Source: Saccopteryx bilineata (lineage: Eukaryota > Chordata > Mammalia > Chiroptera > Emballonuridae). Taken from it: a stretch of DNA of 64,000 nt. Positions within the stretch are counted from its first letter, which is position 1; each line of letters begins with the position of its first letter. This document shows, in pieces, positions 48,301 through 59,096 of this stretch. Location of the stretch: assembly GCF_036850765.1 (NCBI RefSeq), contig NC_089493.1:16741632-16805631 (forward strand). Direction: 5' to 3'. The notes beneath the pieces were generated by a model. That model searched no databases, had not been told where the DNA came from, and was given only the letters and a program-made list of their open reading frames with translations. Both the position numbers and the translations under genes were made by a program.

Positions 48301-49084
48301 CAATAAAAATTCAAGTTATTCTGATGAAATTGTAATGTTATAGTTTCTTGGTCAGTGTTCCCAGGGAATAATGATCAGGATTAATCCATCAGTGTCACCA
48401 ATTGTACATGATGCCAAACCATGAGGTTGTTCTTACATCTATTTACAAATATCCAGATGGTTGAGGTTATTCAGGCATATTGTTAATTTTTAACAAAATA
48501 ATCTGGATATGTTGGCACTACTGGTGATCTGAGTCAAAGCTGAGCCTGTACTTGATCCTATAATGTGGTTCAGATGTTTTCCAGTGTTAACACATCCACT
48601 GGATTACACACACATCATTAATGAAAATATTATGATTTTATAAATATAGCAAATCAAACCAGCACCTTCTTCTCCTAGCCGCTCTTTTTCAGATCAACAG
48701 TGGTGGAACGCAGCCTTGATGCCTTGATCTAGCATGCATAAGAGGGAGATACAGGAGTCTAGCTCTGTGCGGATTCACAGTTTAGCATGCAGCTCTGGGC
48801 TTAATAGCCCCCAGCCTAAATAGATTTCTTGATTTGGATCACTATAGATAGCATGAAAAGTCTCTTTGTTGCGATTCAGTTTTTCTTGGCTTTCAGTAGC
48901 ACAGCATGAGAAGGATACAATTTGGCATTCTGTATCTAAACTGTCATTTAGAAATTTCAGATTTGGATTCTCTTCCCGGCATTTAGGTTTCTTAATCCAA
49001 ACCATATTATACTCCCTGAGCACTGATGCTATATCTCCCTGCAGCGAAGGAAAAAGCAACTCTAAAATGTCACCTGGTTCACCA
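45329..49084. other. Unassigned, mostly AT-rich DNA; less AT-rich at 48340-49130
   Basis: No family was recognised in this long block. The part from about 48340 to 49130 has more balanced composition and contains the minus-strand frame listed separately. A palindromic GCATGC occurs in the block. Confidence 0.45.
48775..49084 (-). CDS. Unrecognised minus-strand open frame (weak candidate)
   Basis: An open frame of about 103 codons runs from just after a stop near 49085 to the TAA/TAG stop at 48775. Without an ATG at its start it could only be an exon, a decayed frame or chance. The conceptual product has ordinary soluble composition (REYNMVWIKKPKCREENPN, CQIVSFSCCATESQEKLN, SDPNQEIYLGWGLLSPE), with charged, polar and aromatic residues spread evenly, unlike the low-complexity frames elsewhere in the window. 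No domain, signal peptide or membrane segment was recognised, and there is no neighbouring exon or retrocopy evidence. Most likely a chance frame or fragment of an unknown pseudogene. Confidence 0.2.
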
Positions 49085-49719
49085 TGTCATTTCCATACTC
49101 TCAATGCTGTTAGTGGATAGTTTCAATGACAGCGCTACAGAGTTGTTCAAAGTGCCAATGAATTTCATTAACATTCTGTGAGTAAAAACTATAACAGTGT
49201 CTTTTATTTAGAGTTCAACAAAATTAATCATTAAAGTATTTTAGACACATTAAGCTCTCTCTGGCCACTAAATTTCCACAATATTCACGACTGTTTACCA
49301 CAAAAATCATTCAAGTTCCAAGCAACATGGCTTTTTATCCACTGACTTGTAGAGCACACATTCTTGACATTTTGCTGGTGTGCACTCTCACAAGAAAGTA
49401 CTATAGTAAACAACAGTAATACGGCAATTTTTTTTAAAACTCTCAAAATTTTAGTCAGGAAGAAGTCTTTGCCTCTAGAATACTTTTCTGCAAAAGACAA
49501 CCTCTTCTAGCATCAAAATATCACAATGATGTACAAGCACGCACCCTCCACACTTTATATTTTTATTTAATTTTAATAACTAGATAAGATACCTGTCAAA
49601 AAATTATAAGTGTGTGACTTGAGAATGTCTTTACAGTGAACATTACTACAAAGCTAGCACTAAAAGAAAAAAATAAAATGTTGAAGAATGTGAGAGATCC
49701 TTTTGTGTCATCTCTAGAA
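49085..49719. other. Unassigned DNA
   Basis: Nothing recognised. Confidence 0.5.
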
Positions 49720-50195
49720 TATTATCTGGTTCCAAATGTAACCATTCTCTTTGCTATGATAGATTCATTTCAACAATTGAAACTTGACAGTATGTATATT
49801 TTTGTGATTGGCTTTTTCACCCAACATTATGTTTGTGATATTTATGCATATTTATGAGTATAGTTTGTTCATTCTCATTACTGCAGAGTATTCTCACTAT
49901 GGATATATCATAAATCATTGATGAATATTTGAGTGGTTTCCAGTTTACAACTATTATAAAGAAAGCTGTTATGATCTGTGTGCATGTATCTTTGGTAAAT
50001 ATGGACACCCATATAAACAAAACTATATACCAAGATAGGAAATTGATAAGGATTAGGATATTCACATATTCAGCTTTAGTAGATAATGTCAAATGGTTTT
50101 CAAAAGTGCTTATACCAAGCTTTACTTGCACTAGTAAATGAACAAAAGTTGCATTTGATCTGTGCGAAGGTACTATATTTATTTGATACACTTTG
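49720..50195 (-). mobile_element. Old L1 3' UTR, antisense
   Basis: TGTAACCATTCTCTTTGCTA, then TTCACCCAACATTATGTTTG, TGCAGAGTATTCTCACTATG, GAGTGGTTTCCAGTTTACAA and GTCAAATGGTTTTCAAAAGT match the antisense 3' UTR of old L1. Confidence 0.75.
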
Positions 50196-50229
50196 CTTTT
50201 CTCTAATAACCGCTAAACTTGATCACATT

Positions 50230-50362
50230 TGTATATATTTACTGTCCTACTGGACACCTTCCCTTAATGCAATATATAGATGATGTATCATAGAATTTTA
50301 CACCTAAAATTCCTATAATTTTGTTAACCAATGTCACCACAACAAATTTAATAAAAATATGC
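50230..50362 (+). mobile_element. L1 3' terminus
   Basis: GATGATGTATCATAGAATTT, TACACCTAAAATTCCTATAA and AACCAATGTCACCACAACAA, then TTTAATAAAAAT: the 3' end of an L1 in the opposite direction to its neighbour, so a separate insertion. Confidence 0.7.
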
Positions 50363-50803
50363 AGATTACATGCAATGACAATTCCAAAAACAAGGTATGT
50401 ATCTAAATCTTCATAGATATGTAGGAAAAATCAAAGAAAATAGAATATGTGGATAAAGAAATCATTATTTTTTCATTAAATTTTAAAATCATGCCAAATG
50501 CTTTGAATTGAAGATGGATGAAGACTAAGACTAGTGCTTTTATTAGCCTTAAAAATGGAACCAGAATTAATTCCACAATCTAAACTAGGTGACCAGAAAA
50601 AAGTAGTATATTAAGGTAATTAAGTAGGGTGATTCTGGGCTTTCAATCCAATTGGGCAGTTCTGTTTGAGTTTTCTCTCCTAATACAGTTTTTGCCAATA
50701 AAAATGATGGGATTCAAGAAAGTATATCTTGCTCAAGATTTTTGTTAATTTTTATATTTTTGAACTAAATAAATCTACAGGTGTTCAAATAAGAAGTGTA
50801 TAG
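50363..50803. other. Unassigned, ending in old L1 3' UTR flank
   Basis: The last about 60 bases (GGTGTTCAAATAAGAAGTGT) read on into 59097 across the younger L1 and SINE, and look like the same old antisense L1 3' UTR seen on the other side. Confidence 0.4.
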
Positions 50804-50818
50804 CTCATCGAATGTTTT
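50804..50818. repeat. Left copy of the L1 target-site duplication
   Basis: CTCATCGAATGTTTT matches CTCATACAATGTTTT at 58664-58678 in 13 of 15 positions. It directly precedes the T run that is the L1 A tail on the minus strand. Confidence 0.7.
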
Positions 50819-51068
50819 TTTTATTTTCTTTTTTTTTTATTAATTTTAAGAGGTGACATTGATAAATTTGGGTACATATGTTCAGAGAAAACATCTCCAG
50901 GTTATTTTGACATTTGTTTATGTTTCATACCTATCACCCAAAATCATATAGTCTTCTGTCACCTTCTATCTGGTTTTCTTTGTGCCCCTCTTCTCCCCCC
51001 ACCATCTCGCTTACCCTCCCCACCCCCTGTAACCCCCACACACTTGTCCATGTCCCTGAGTCTCTTTT

Positions 51069-54000
51069 TTATGTTCCACCTATATATGGAATCATATAGT
51101 TCTTAGTTTTTTCTGATTTACTTATTTCACTCGGTATAATGTTAACAAGGCCCATCCATGTTGTTCTAAATGATCCGATGTCATCATTTCTTATGGCTGA
51201 GTAGTATTCCATAGTATATATGTACCACATCTTCTTTATCCAGTCATCTATTGAAGAGCTTTTTGGTTGTTTCCATGTCTTGGCCACTGTGAACAATGCT
51301 GCAATGAACATGGGGCTGCATGTGTCTTTATGTACCAGTGTTTTTGAGTTATGGGAGTACATACCCAGTAGAGGTATTGCTGGGTCATATGGTAGCTCTA
51401 TTTTTAATTGTTTTTTTTGAGGAAACACCATACTTTCTTCCATAATGGTTGTACTACTTTACATTCCCACCAACAGTGGATGAGAACTTCCTTTTTCTCC
51501 ACAGCCTCTGTTATTACCTGTTTTGTTGATAATAGCTAATCTAACAGGTGTGAGGTGGTATCTCATTGTAGTTTTGATTTGCATTTATCTAATAGCTAGT
51601 GAAGATGAGCATCTCTTCATATATCTGTTGGCCATTGTACTTCTTCCTGGGAGAAGTGTTTGTTCATGTCCTTTTCACATTTTTTTATTTGATTGTTTGT
51701 TTGATTGTTGTTGAGTTTTATGAGTTCTTTGTATATTTTGGATATTAGGCCCTTATCTGAGCTGTTCTTTGAAAATATCATCTCCCATTTAGTTGGCTGT
51801 CTGTTTGTTTTGTTGTCAGTTTCTCTTGCTGTGCAAAAGGTTCTCAGTCTGATGTAGTCCCATTTATATATCTTTGCCTTCGCTTCCCTTGCCTTTGGAG
51901 TCAAATTCATAAAGTGCTCTTTGTAACCAAGGTCCATGAGTTTAGTATCTACATTTTCTTCTATGTACTTTATTGTTTCAGGTCTTATATTTAGGTCTTT
52001 GATCCATTTTGAATTAATTTTAGTACAAGGGGACAAACTGTAATTGAGTTTCATTCTTTTGCATATGGCCTTCCAGTTTTCCCAGCACCATTTATTGAAG
52101 AGGCTTTCTTTTCTTCATTGTGTGTTGTTGGCCCCTTTATCAAAAATTATTTGACATATACATGTGGTTTTTATTCCATTGGTCTGAGTGTCTATTTTTC
52201 TGTCAATACCATGCTGTTTTGATTGTCCTCACTCTATAATATAATTTGAAGTCAGGTACTGTAATGCCCCCAGCTTCGTTCTTTTTCCTTAGGATTGCTT
52301 TGGATATTTGGGGTTTTTAAAGTTCCATATAAATCTGATTATTTTTTGTTGCATTTCTTTAAATAATGATATTAGAAGTTTGATGGGAATGGCATTAAAT
52401 TTGTATATTGCTTTGGGTAATATAGTCATTTTAACTATATTTATACTTTCTATCCAGGAACAAGGAATATTTTTCCATTTCATTGTTATCTTTTTCGATT
52501 TCCCTTAACAATGTTTTGTAGTTAGTTTTCATTATATAGGTCCTTTACATTCTTTCTTATGTTTATTCCTAGGTATTTTATGTTTTTTTGTTGTTGTTGT
52601 TGCAACCATGAAGGGGATTATTTTTTTTGAATCTATTTTCTGGTGTTTTCTTGTTGGCATATAGGAAGGCAATGAACTTTTGTATATTAATTTTGTATCT
52701 TGCGACCTTACTGTATTGGTTTATTGTTTCTAGTAGTCTTTCTGTGGAGTCTTTGGGGTTTTTGATGTATAGGATCCTATCATCTGCAAAAAGTGAAACC
52801 TTTACTTCTTCTTTTCCGATATGAATGCCTTTTATTTCTTTTTCTTGTCTGATTGCTCTGACTAGAATTTCCAGCATTACATTGAATAAGAGTGAAGAAC
52901 GTGGACAACTTTGTCTTATTCCTGAATTTAGGGGAAAAGTTCTCAGTTTTATGCCATTTAATATAATGTTAGCTGATGGTTTATCATAAATGGCCTTTAT
53001 TATGTTGAGATATTTTCCTTCTATACTATTTTTTGAGAGTTTTAAACATAAAATTGTGTTATATTTTATTGAATGACTTTTCTGCATCTATTGGTAGGAT
53101 CATATGTTTTTTGTCTTTTGCTTTGTTGATATGGTGTATTACGTTAACCATTTTACATATGTTGAACCATCCTTGTGATTCTGGGATGAATCCCACTTGA
53201 TCTTGATGTATTATTTTTTTAATGTGTTGTTGTATTCGATTTGCTAGTATTCTGTTTAGTATTTTAGCATCTGTATTTATTAGTGGTATCGGTCTGTAGT
53301 GTTCTTTTTTGTGTGTGTTGTCCTTGCCAGGTTTCAGAATGAGAGTTATATTGGTATCATAAAATGTGTTTGGAAGTATTGCTTCTTCTTCAATTTTTGG
53401 AAGACTTTGAGTAGAAGTCTTCTTTGAATGTTTGATAGAATTCACCAGTATAGCCATCTGGCCCTGGACTTTTATTTTGAGGAAGTTTTTTGATAGTTGT
53501 TTCTATTTCCTCTCTGCTTATGGGTCTGTTTAGGCTTTCTCCTTCATCATGATTCAGTCTAGGAAGATTGTATTGTTCTAGAAATTTATTCATTTTTTCT
53601 AGATCGTTAAATTTGGTGGCATATAGTTGTTCATAGTATTCTATAATAATCCTTTGTATATCTATGATATCTGTGGTGATTTCTCCTCTTTCATTTTGGA
53701 ATTTGTTTATTTGAGTCCTTTCTCTTTTTTCTTCAGTGAATCTTTCCAAGAGTTTGTCAATTTTGTTGATCTTTTCAAAGAACCAGCTCTTTGTTTTATT
53801 AATTTTTTCTATAGTTTTTCTGTTCTCAGTTTTGTTTATTTCTGCTCTGATTTTTATTATTTCCTTTCTTCTGCTGGTTTTGGGTTGCCTTTGTTCTTCT
53901 TTTTCTTGTTCCTTAAGATATGAAGTTAAGTGTTTTACTTGGGCTCTTGTTTGTTCATATAGGCCTGTAGTGATATGAACTTCTCTCTTATTACTGCTTT

Positions 54001-54861
54001 TGCTGCATCCCAGAGATTCTGATATGTCGTATTGTTATTTTCATTTGTCTGTATGTAACTTTTGATCTCTTCTTTTATTTCTTTTTGACCCACTTATTTT
54101 TTTAAAGTATGTTGTTTAGTTTCCAAATTGTTTGTGTGTTTGTTTACCTCTTTTTTGCAGTTGAATTCTTGTTTCAGGGCTTTATAATCGGAGAATATGC
54201 TTGGTATACTATCAATCTTTCTGAATTTGTTGATGTTATTTTTGTGGCCCAACATATGGACAATTCTTGAGAATGTTTCATGTACACTAGAGAAAAAATG
54301 TATACTCTGGCACATTGGGATGAACTATCCTGTAGATGTCTATCATATCCAATTGTTCTAGTGTTTTGTTTAAGGCCAATATTTCTTTATTGATTTTCTG
54401 TTTGTACGAACATTCTTGAGCCATCAGTAGTATATTGAGGTCTCCAAGTATAATTGTATTTTTGTCGATTTTTGTTTTTAGGTCAGTAAGCAGCTGTCTT
54501 ATATATTTTGGTGCTCCTTGGTTTGGTGCATATATATTAAGAAGTGTTATGTCTTCTTGATTCAATGTCCCCTTTATCATTATGAAATGACTGTTTTTGT
54601 CTCTGATTACATTTGCTGTCTTGTAGTCAGCATTGTTAGATATGAGTATTGCTACCCTTCCATTTCTTAGGATATTATTTCCTTCCAGCCTTTCACTTTG
54701 CATTTGTTTTTATCCTTCTAGCTTAGATGTGTTTCTTGTAGGCAGCATAGAGTTGGATTTTCTTTTATAATCCATTTTACAACTGTATGTCTTTTTATTG
54801 GTGAGTTCAGTCCATTGAGATTTAATATAATTATTGAAATTTGAGAGTTTTCTATTGCCAT
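51069..54861 (-). pseudogene. L1 ORF2 (endonuclease/reverse transcriptase), broken
   Basis: The start is placed at 54861 (MAIENSQISIIILNLNGLNS) and the end at 51069 (SEKTKNYMIPYIGGT), giving about 1,264 codons, the usual L1 ORF2 length. The endonuclease N-terminus shows LNGLNSPIKRH, LQETHLS with its catalytic-type E, and a later GDLN where the family has [21 protein letters not shown] (about 53490) precedes the reverse transcriptase. LFADDRILY near 52790 is the polymerase aspartate pair (FADD). The C-terminal end has WYIYTMEYYSAIRNDD. Open blocks lie in all three minus-strand frames (54718-54924, 54287-54703, 53390-53749, 53059-53457, 52578-53087, 52289-52483, 51617-52054, 51069-51443), so there are at least six frameshifts plus stops. 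No active protein is possible. Confidence 0.93.
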
Positions 54862-55149
54862 TTTATATATTGCTTTCTGATAGTTTTGTATCTGTTTGAT
54901 TTTTCTCTTTTGTTTTTCTATCATTTGTTTTTGTTTGGTTGTAATTCATACTTCTTTTCTCTGTTTCTTCTGTTTTCAAGCAACATGCTTCTGTGGTGGT
55001 TTTCTCAGGGGTGGTTACCATTAAGTAATGGAATGGAAAGAGTACCTATCATGTTCATTGTAGTACATTATCTTATGTGTGCTTATGCACTCCATCCTCC
55101 TTTGCTACTGTTAATCTTTGTTCTCTTCTCTTTTTTGTTTTTGTTGTCA

Positions 55150-56076
55150 CAGATTAAATTTGATTATTGTGTTTTTGATGGAGCTTTTACTCATGGTTTT
55201 GTTTTGTTTTGTTCTTTGTATCTGGTTGGAAAACCCCTTTTAGTGTTTTCTAAGTGGAATTTTTCTGGTGATAAATTCTCTCATCTTTTCTGTATCTGTG
55301 AATGTTTTTATTTCTCCTTTGTATTTGAAGGATAGCTTTGATGGGTATAGTATTCTTGCCTTGAAGTTCCTTTCTTTCAGAACTTTAAATATTGGGGTCT
55401 ACTCTCTTCTAGTTTGTAGAGTTTCTGCTGAGAAATCTGATGATAATCTAATAGACCTTCCATTTTATGTTGTATTCTTCCTTTCCCTGGCTGCCTTGAG
55501 AATTTTTTCTTTGTCATTGGTTTGTGCCAATTTCATTATGATGTGACTTGGAGTAGGGTTGTTAGGGTAAGATTACTCGGTGTTCTGTTTCCTTCTTTAA
55601 TTTGAGGCTTTAGTTCTTTCCACAAACTTGGGAAGTTCTTGTCTATTATTTTTTTGAATATGTTCTCCATTCCATTTCATCTCTCTTCTCCTTCTGATAT
55701 ATCCATTATTCTTATGTTGCTATTTTTGGTGGAGTCAGACAATTCCTGTAGGGCTTTCTCATTTTTTTTAATTTATGAGTCTCTCTTCTCTCTGTAGTAC
55801 CTCTAGTTGTCTGTCTTCTATGTTACTAATACTCTCCTCTGTTTGGCCTGTTTTATTAGCTAAGCTTGTTATCTCAATATTTAGTTCATGAATTGAGTTT
55901 TTCATCTCTGTTTGATTTGTTTTCATAGTTCCAATATCCTTGGTGATGTATTCTTTCTGTTCATTGAATTGTTTTTTGAGCTCCCTAAATTGCCTTTCTG
56001 TGCTTTCTTTTATATCCCTGAGTATTTTTAGGATTTCTATATAAAATTTTCTGTCATTTAATTCCAATGTCTCCAA
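55150..56076 (-). pseudogene. L1 ORF1 (RNA-binding coiled-coil protein), broken
   Basis: The N-terminal block 55768-56076 reads METLELNDRKFYIEILKILR onward and has the heptad-rich, charged pattern of the ORF1 trimerising coiled coil (FRELKKQFNEQKEYITKDI, then QTEESISNIEDRQLEVLQ). Downstream, 55300-55560 reads in pieces as the RNA-recognition and C-terminal domains: HIIMKLAQTNDKEKIL, GRSIRLSSDFSAETLQTRRE-like codons and FKVLKERNFKARILYPSK. A stop sits in the codon after KNTT, and frames shift. The C-terminal end is uncertain (stops between about 55230 and 55147). The usual size is about 300-340 residues; the span fits. Confidence 0.85.
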
Positions 56077-56264
56077 ACTATTGAAATTTTTTTATTGATT
56101 TTTTCTCAACTATCTGAGCTTTATCTCTATTTTGTATCCATGATATTTGATTTCTTTACCTTAATGGCATTTGAGAATGGTATTGTTAATAACACTAATA
56201 AGAGTTGATGAAGAATAAAAAATAAAAATAAACAAATAAAAAAAGTAAACAAATTAAAAATTTA

Positions 56265-56680
56265 TTTTGAGAAAATACAGTGAAAAACTTAAAATTATAT
56301 TGTGCTAAATGGAACAAAAACTACATGGAATAGAGGGCCTGAGTTAGGGGGAATTGACAAAGAGGCAAAAAACTAGGTAAGAACCCACAAAATGCTGCAA
56401 GGAAAAAATTTGGATCAAGAATAAAATAATTTGTTTGTAAATGATGGTTGAATGAGAGATATAGTGAAAGAGAAAAAAAGAAAAAATACAGTGAAAGACC
56501 AAATTCTATTGTATTAAGTGGAACAAAAACTACATAGAATGGAGAGCTGGAGTTGGGGGGAATGCTAATGAGATAAACAGCAAAGTAAAAAGCACACAAA
56601 ATGCCACAAAGAAAAAATCCAAAATAAAATAATTTGTTTGTGAGTGAGGGTCGAAGAGAGGAAAAGTGAAAGAGAAAGAA
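56265..56680 (-). repeat. Tandem duplication, period about 210 bp, in the L1 5' UTR
   Basis: TACAGTGAAA occurs at 56276 and 56487 and GGAACAAAAACTACAT at 56311 and 56520. AAAATAATTTGTTTGT also repeats, with the same order of phrases between. Two copies, clearly diverged. Confidence 0.85.
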
Positions 56681-57179
56681 GAAACCAAAAGAGAAGGAGA
56701 AAAAAAGAGAAAAGAAAAAAAAAAGGAGAGAGTTAAGGTTTTTGGAATGTAACCCATATAGAAAAAAAAAATGGAAAATGTAATACCTATGGGTAATGAA
56801 GTTCAAAATGAAAAGAAAAGAATAAAATGGAAAGAGGATAAAAAGACCAAGGTGGAAGAAAAAAAGATACAAAAATGAAAAGAAAAAAATAGAAAAAGTT
56901 ATAAAGACTGTGGATTATTTCTGGTTTTGAGAGGTTATCTCCTTCCTTTTTCTTCTTTCTTTCTCTTTTTGGCCACTGGCACTGTACCTTAGGTTCTGCC
57001 CCTGTGGCACTCTTAAGTAGAGATTTGCAGTTGATGTGTCATTATGGCGATGATATAAACTAGGCCTCAGTCCTGTTGGTAGGCAGTGCTTGTTAGCATT
57101 TGCAGGCTTCAACAATGGGAGAGTTCATTTTCCCGGAGCCTCTCCCCCAGTTTTTCCTTCCTGAACCAATAGCCTAGGT

Positions 57180-58110
57180 ACCCAGCTATGAATTTGCCGC
57201 TACCACTGCCTGGTGAGCAAGAGGCTCTAAGAGCTGCCAAGACCTTCCTCTATCCCCATTCAATGCAGGGTTCTGGGTAAGGCCTTGCCATCCCGAGATG
57301 CCAGCGTAATTAGGCAGGGCTGGGAGCTGATTGCTCCTCAGGTGTGTTTCAATGAGCCTCCAGGTATGTATAGTATGCCTCAGCACTTTGCGGGACTACT
57401 CTCCCCAGGCTTTTTGCACTTTGTAACCTGTATCCGCTGTCAGGAAGATGCCTCAGTCACTGCCTGCTGAACAAGAAGTCTTAAAAGTTGCCAAGTCCGT
57501 CTTCCAGGTCCTTTTAAAGCACTGGCCTGGGTATAAAAGCTCTGACGACCAGAGCCACCAGCTTTAGCAGGCAGGGGGTGAGCTAACTTCTGGTCAGGCT
57601 CCTTTCCAAGGTTCCTCGGGTATGCCTAGTTAAATTTGCCTTAGCGCTCTGTGGGGTTGCTCTTCACAGGCTTTTCCCTTGGTGGGAAGCCTACAGCCCA
57701 GCCCACTGAACTTCTGAAGTGTTCTCTGAGGTCTGTTCTGTAGAAATGTGGTTTTTACCCTGTATCGGCTGGCAAGAAGTTGCCCCAGCCACTGCCTGGT
57801 AAACGAGAGGCCCTAAGAACTATCAAGTCCCTCCTCCGGGTTCACTTAAATCATAGACCTTGGAAAGAAGACCTTGTAAGTCAGAACCACTGCTAGTGTA
57901 AGTGAGCCAGGCAGTGAGCAGACTGTGGGTTAGGTTCCTTTCAGCAATCTGCGTGTCTTCTCTTCATAGGCTGTGGGCAGGCTGCCTGCACGCCCTTCTC
58001 CCAGCACTTACATACTTTTCTTCCTGGGGAATTTGCTTTGTTAGCCTGTATGGTTGGCAGAGGTGCCCCTCCCGGAGAGGTCTGGGCATAGGGAAGCCGG
58101 CTTTCATGCA
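57180..58110 (-). repeat. Diverged monomer-like repeats in the L1 5' UTR (3-4 units)
   Basis: CACTGCCTG followed by a 'gagaggctctaagagctgccaag'-like stretch recurs at 57204, 57458 and 57790. CCTGTATC/GG followed by 'ctggcaagaa' recurs at 57427, 57759 and 58045. A CTC(T/C)(C/T)CA(C/T)AGGCT motif recurs near 57398, 57661 and 57960. Spacings are about 254-332 bp. This resembles tandem promoter monomers known from some rodent L1 families. Confidence 0.7.
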
Positions 58111-58662
58111 CTCCCCATGCACTGTTGTTCGGGGAGCAGGGATTATACAGAGATTCTGGCTGCAACCCATGCAGAAGGCCACTGCTGACAGTCTCCAACC
58201 CAGCTCCTCCTTCCAGGAACATGGGCACCCACGCCTCCAAGGCACTAGGAGGAACCACTCGTATACTGCCTGTGCTTGCTTATCCAGATACCGGGGGTAA
58301 ACAAAGCCCACTCTGCAGGCAAGCCACTTGCCCACCTCTGCCAGGGTTTGCTGCTGGTATTAGCTCCACATGGGCTGAGCCACAGGCACACTCTCTCCTC
58401 AGCTTGAATGTTTCTGCCCAGCCCTTCCTTCCTCTCAGTTCCAAGTGAAAAAAGTTTCCTTGGGTCAGTGAGGGAAGCAGAATACTCCATTCTCCATCCT
58501 ATTTCCTTCAGAGTGGTTTTTCAGCCACCTTTTTGTCCAATCATACCTTTGTTTGGTGTATGTGTATTTCAGATGCTCCTGGGATTGTTTTTCTGTTTCT
58601 AGTTGTTGAATTTGTTGAAATTTCAGGAGCCCTCCTCATGGTGCCATTTCTCTAACATCACT

Positions 58663-58678
58663 CCTCATACAATGTTTT
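58663..58678. repeat. Shared target-site duplication of L1 and SINE (left of SINE)
   Basis: CCTCATACAATGTTTT. The same 16-mer follows the SINE at 59081-59096. Its last 15 bases also pair with 50804-50818 across the L1. Confidence 0.85.
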
Positions 58679-59080
58679 TTTATTTTTTATTTTTTTTCAT
58701 TTTTTCTGAAGCTGGAAATGGGGAGAGACAGTCAGACAGACTCCCGCATGCGCCCGACCGGGATCCACCCGGCACGCCCACCAGGGGCGACGCTCTGCCC
58801 ACCAGGGGGGGGTAATCTGCCCATCCTGGGCGTCGCCATGTTGCGACCGGAGCCACTCTAGCGCCTGGGGCAGAGGCCACAGAGCCATCCCCAGCGCCCG
58901 GGCCATCTTTGCTCCAATGGAGCCTTGGCTGTGGGAGGGGAAGAGAGAGACAGAGAGGAAAGCGCGGCGGAGGGGTGGAGAAGCAAATGGGCGCTTCTCC
59001 TGTGTGCCCTGGCCGGGAATCGAACCCGGGTCCTCCGCACGCTAGGCCGACGCTCTACCGCTGAGCCAACCGGCCAGGGC
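58679..59080 (-). mobile_element. Young complex bat SINE (type A) at the L1 5' boundary
   Basis: Minus-strand head GGCCCTGGCCGGTTGGCTCA (ending about 59082), box-B-like GGTTCGATTCC, body TCCATTGGAGCAAAGATGGC and CGCATGCGGGAGTCTGTCTG, 3' CAGCTTCAGAAAAAATG and a T-rich plus-strand tail. It is flanked by the perfect 16-bp repeat above. Low divergence in head and body means recent insertion, later than the L1. Confidence 0.95.
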
Positions 59081-59096
59081 CCTCATACAATGTTTT

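Larger units (their letters stand above)
50819..58663 (-). mobile_element. Near full-length LINE-1, about 7.8 kb, minus strand
   Basis: In minus-strand order: 5' UTR (about 58663-56100), ORF1 (about 56076-55150), ORF2 (54861-51069), short 3' UTR (51068-50841) and A tail (50840-50819). The 5' start, GTGATGTTAGAGAAATGGCA, looks like a genuine L1 start, so the copy is probably not 5'-truncated. Both ORFs carry stops and frameshifts, so it is inactive. ORF1 encodes an RNA-binding chaperone and ORF2 the endonuclease/reverse transcriptase used for target-primed reverse transcription. It inserted into an older antisense L1 3' UTR with a 15-bp duplication. The unusual length comes mainly from the roughly 2.5-kb 5' UTR. 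Confidence 0.92.
56100..58663 (-). promoter_or_regulatory. L1 5' UTR / internal promoter region
   Basis: About 2.5 kb upstream of ORF1 in two parts. The proximal part (56100-56940) is very A-rich on the plus strand and holds a 210-bp tandem duplication. The distal part (56940-58663) is GC-richer and contains diverged repeat units. L1 5' UTRs carry an internal RNA polymerase II promoter. That role is inferred from position, because no promoter motif could be confirmed. Several open frames of 60-183 codons here (for example 56321-56872 minus, 57902-58300 plus) are by-products of composition and have no known domain. Confidence 0.75.

Noticed and set aside
54841..55335. 164-codon plus-strand frame with hydrophobic stretches
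   Set aside because: It is the antisense of the L1 ORF1-ORF2 junction; the apparent membrane segments come from antisense reading of A-rich coding sequence.
56321..56872. Longest open frame in the window (183 codons, minus strand), very rich in Phe and Leu
   Set aside because: It is the reading of A/G-rich tandem sequence in the L1 5' UTR. Composition alone keeps it open, and no known L1 accessory protein motif is visible.
57180..58110. CRISPR-like spaced repeats
   Set aside because: Units are about 250-330 bp, diverged, and belong to a eukaryotic L1; no short identical repeats with unique spacers occur anywhere in the window.
57902..58490. Overlapping frames of 80-132 codons on both strands
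   Set aside because: They lie inside the GC-richer L1 5' UTR, with frames open on both strands at once and no domain.
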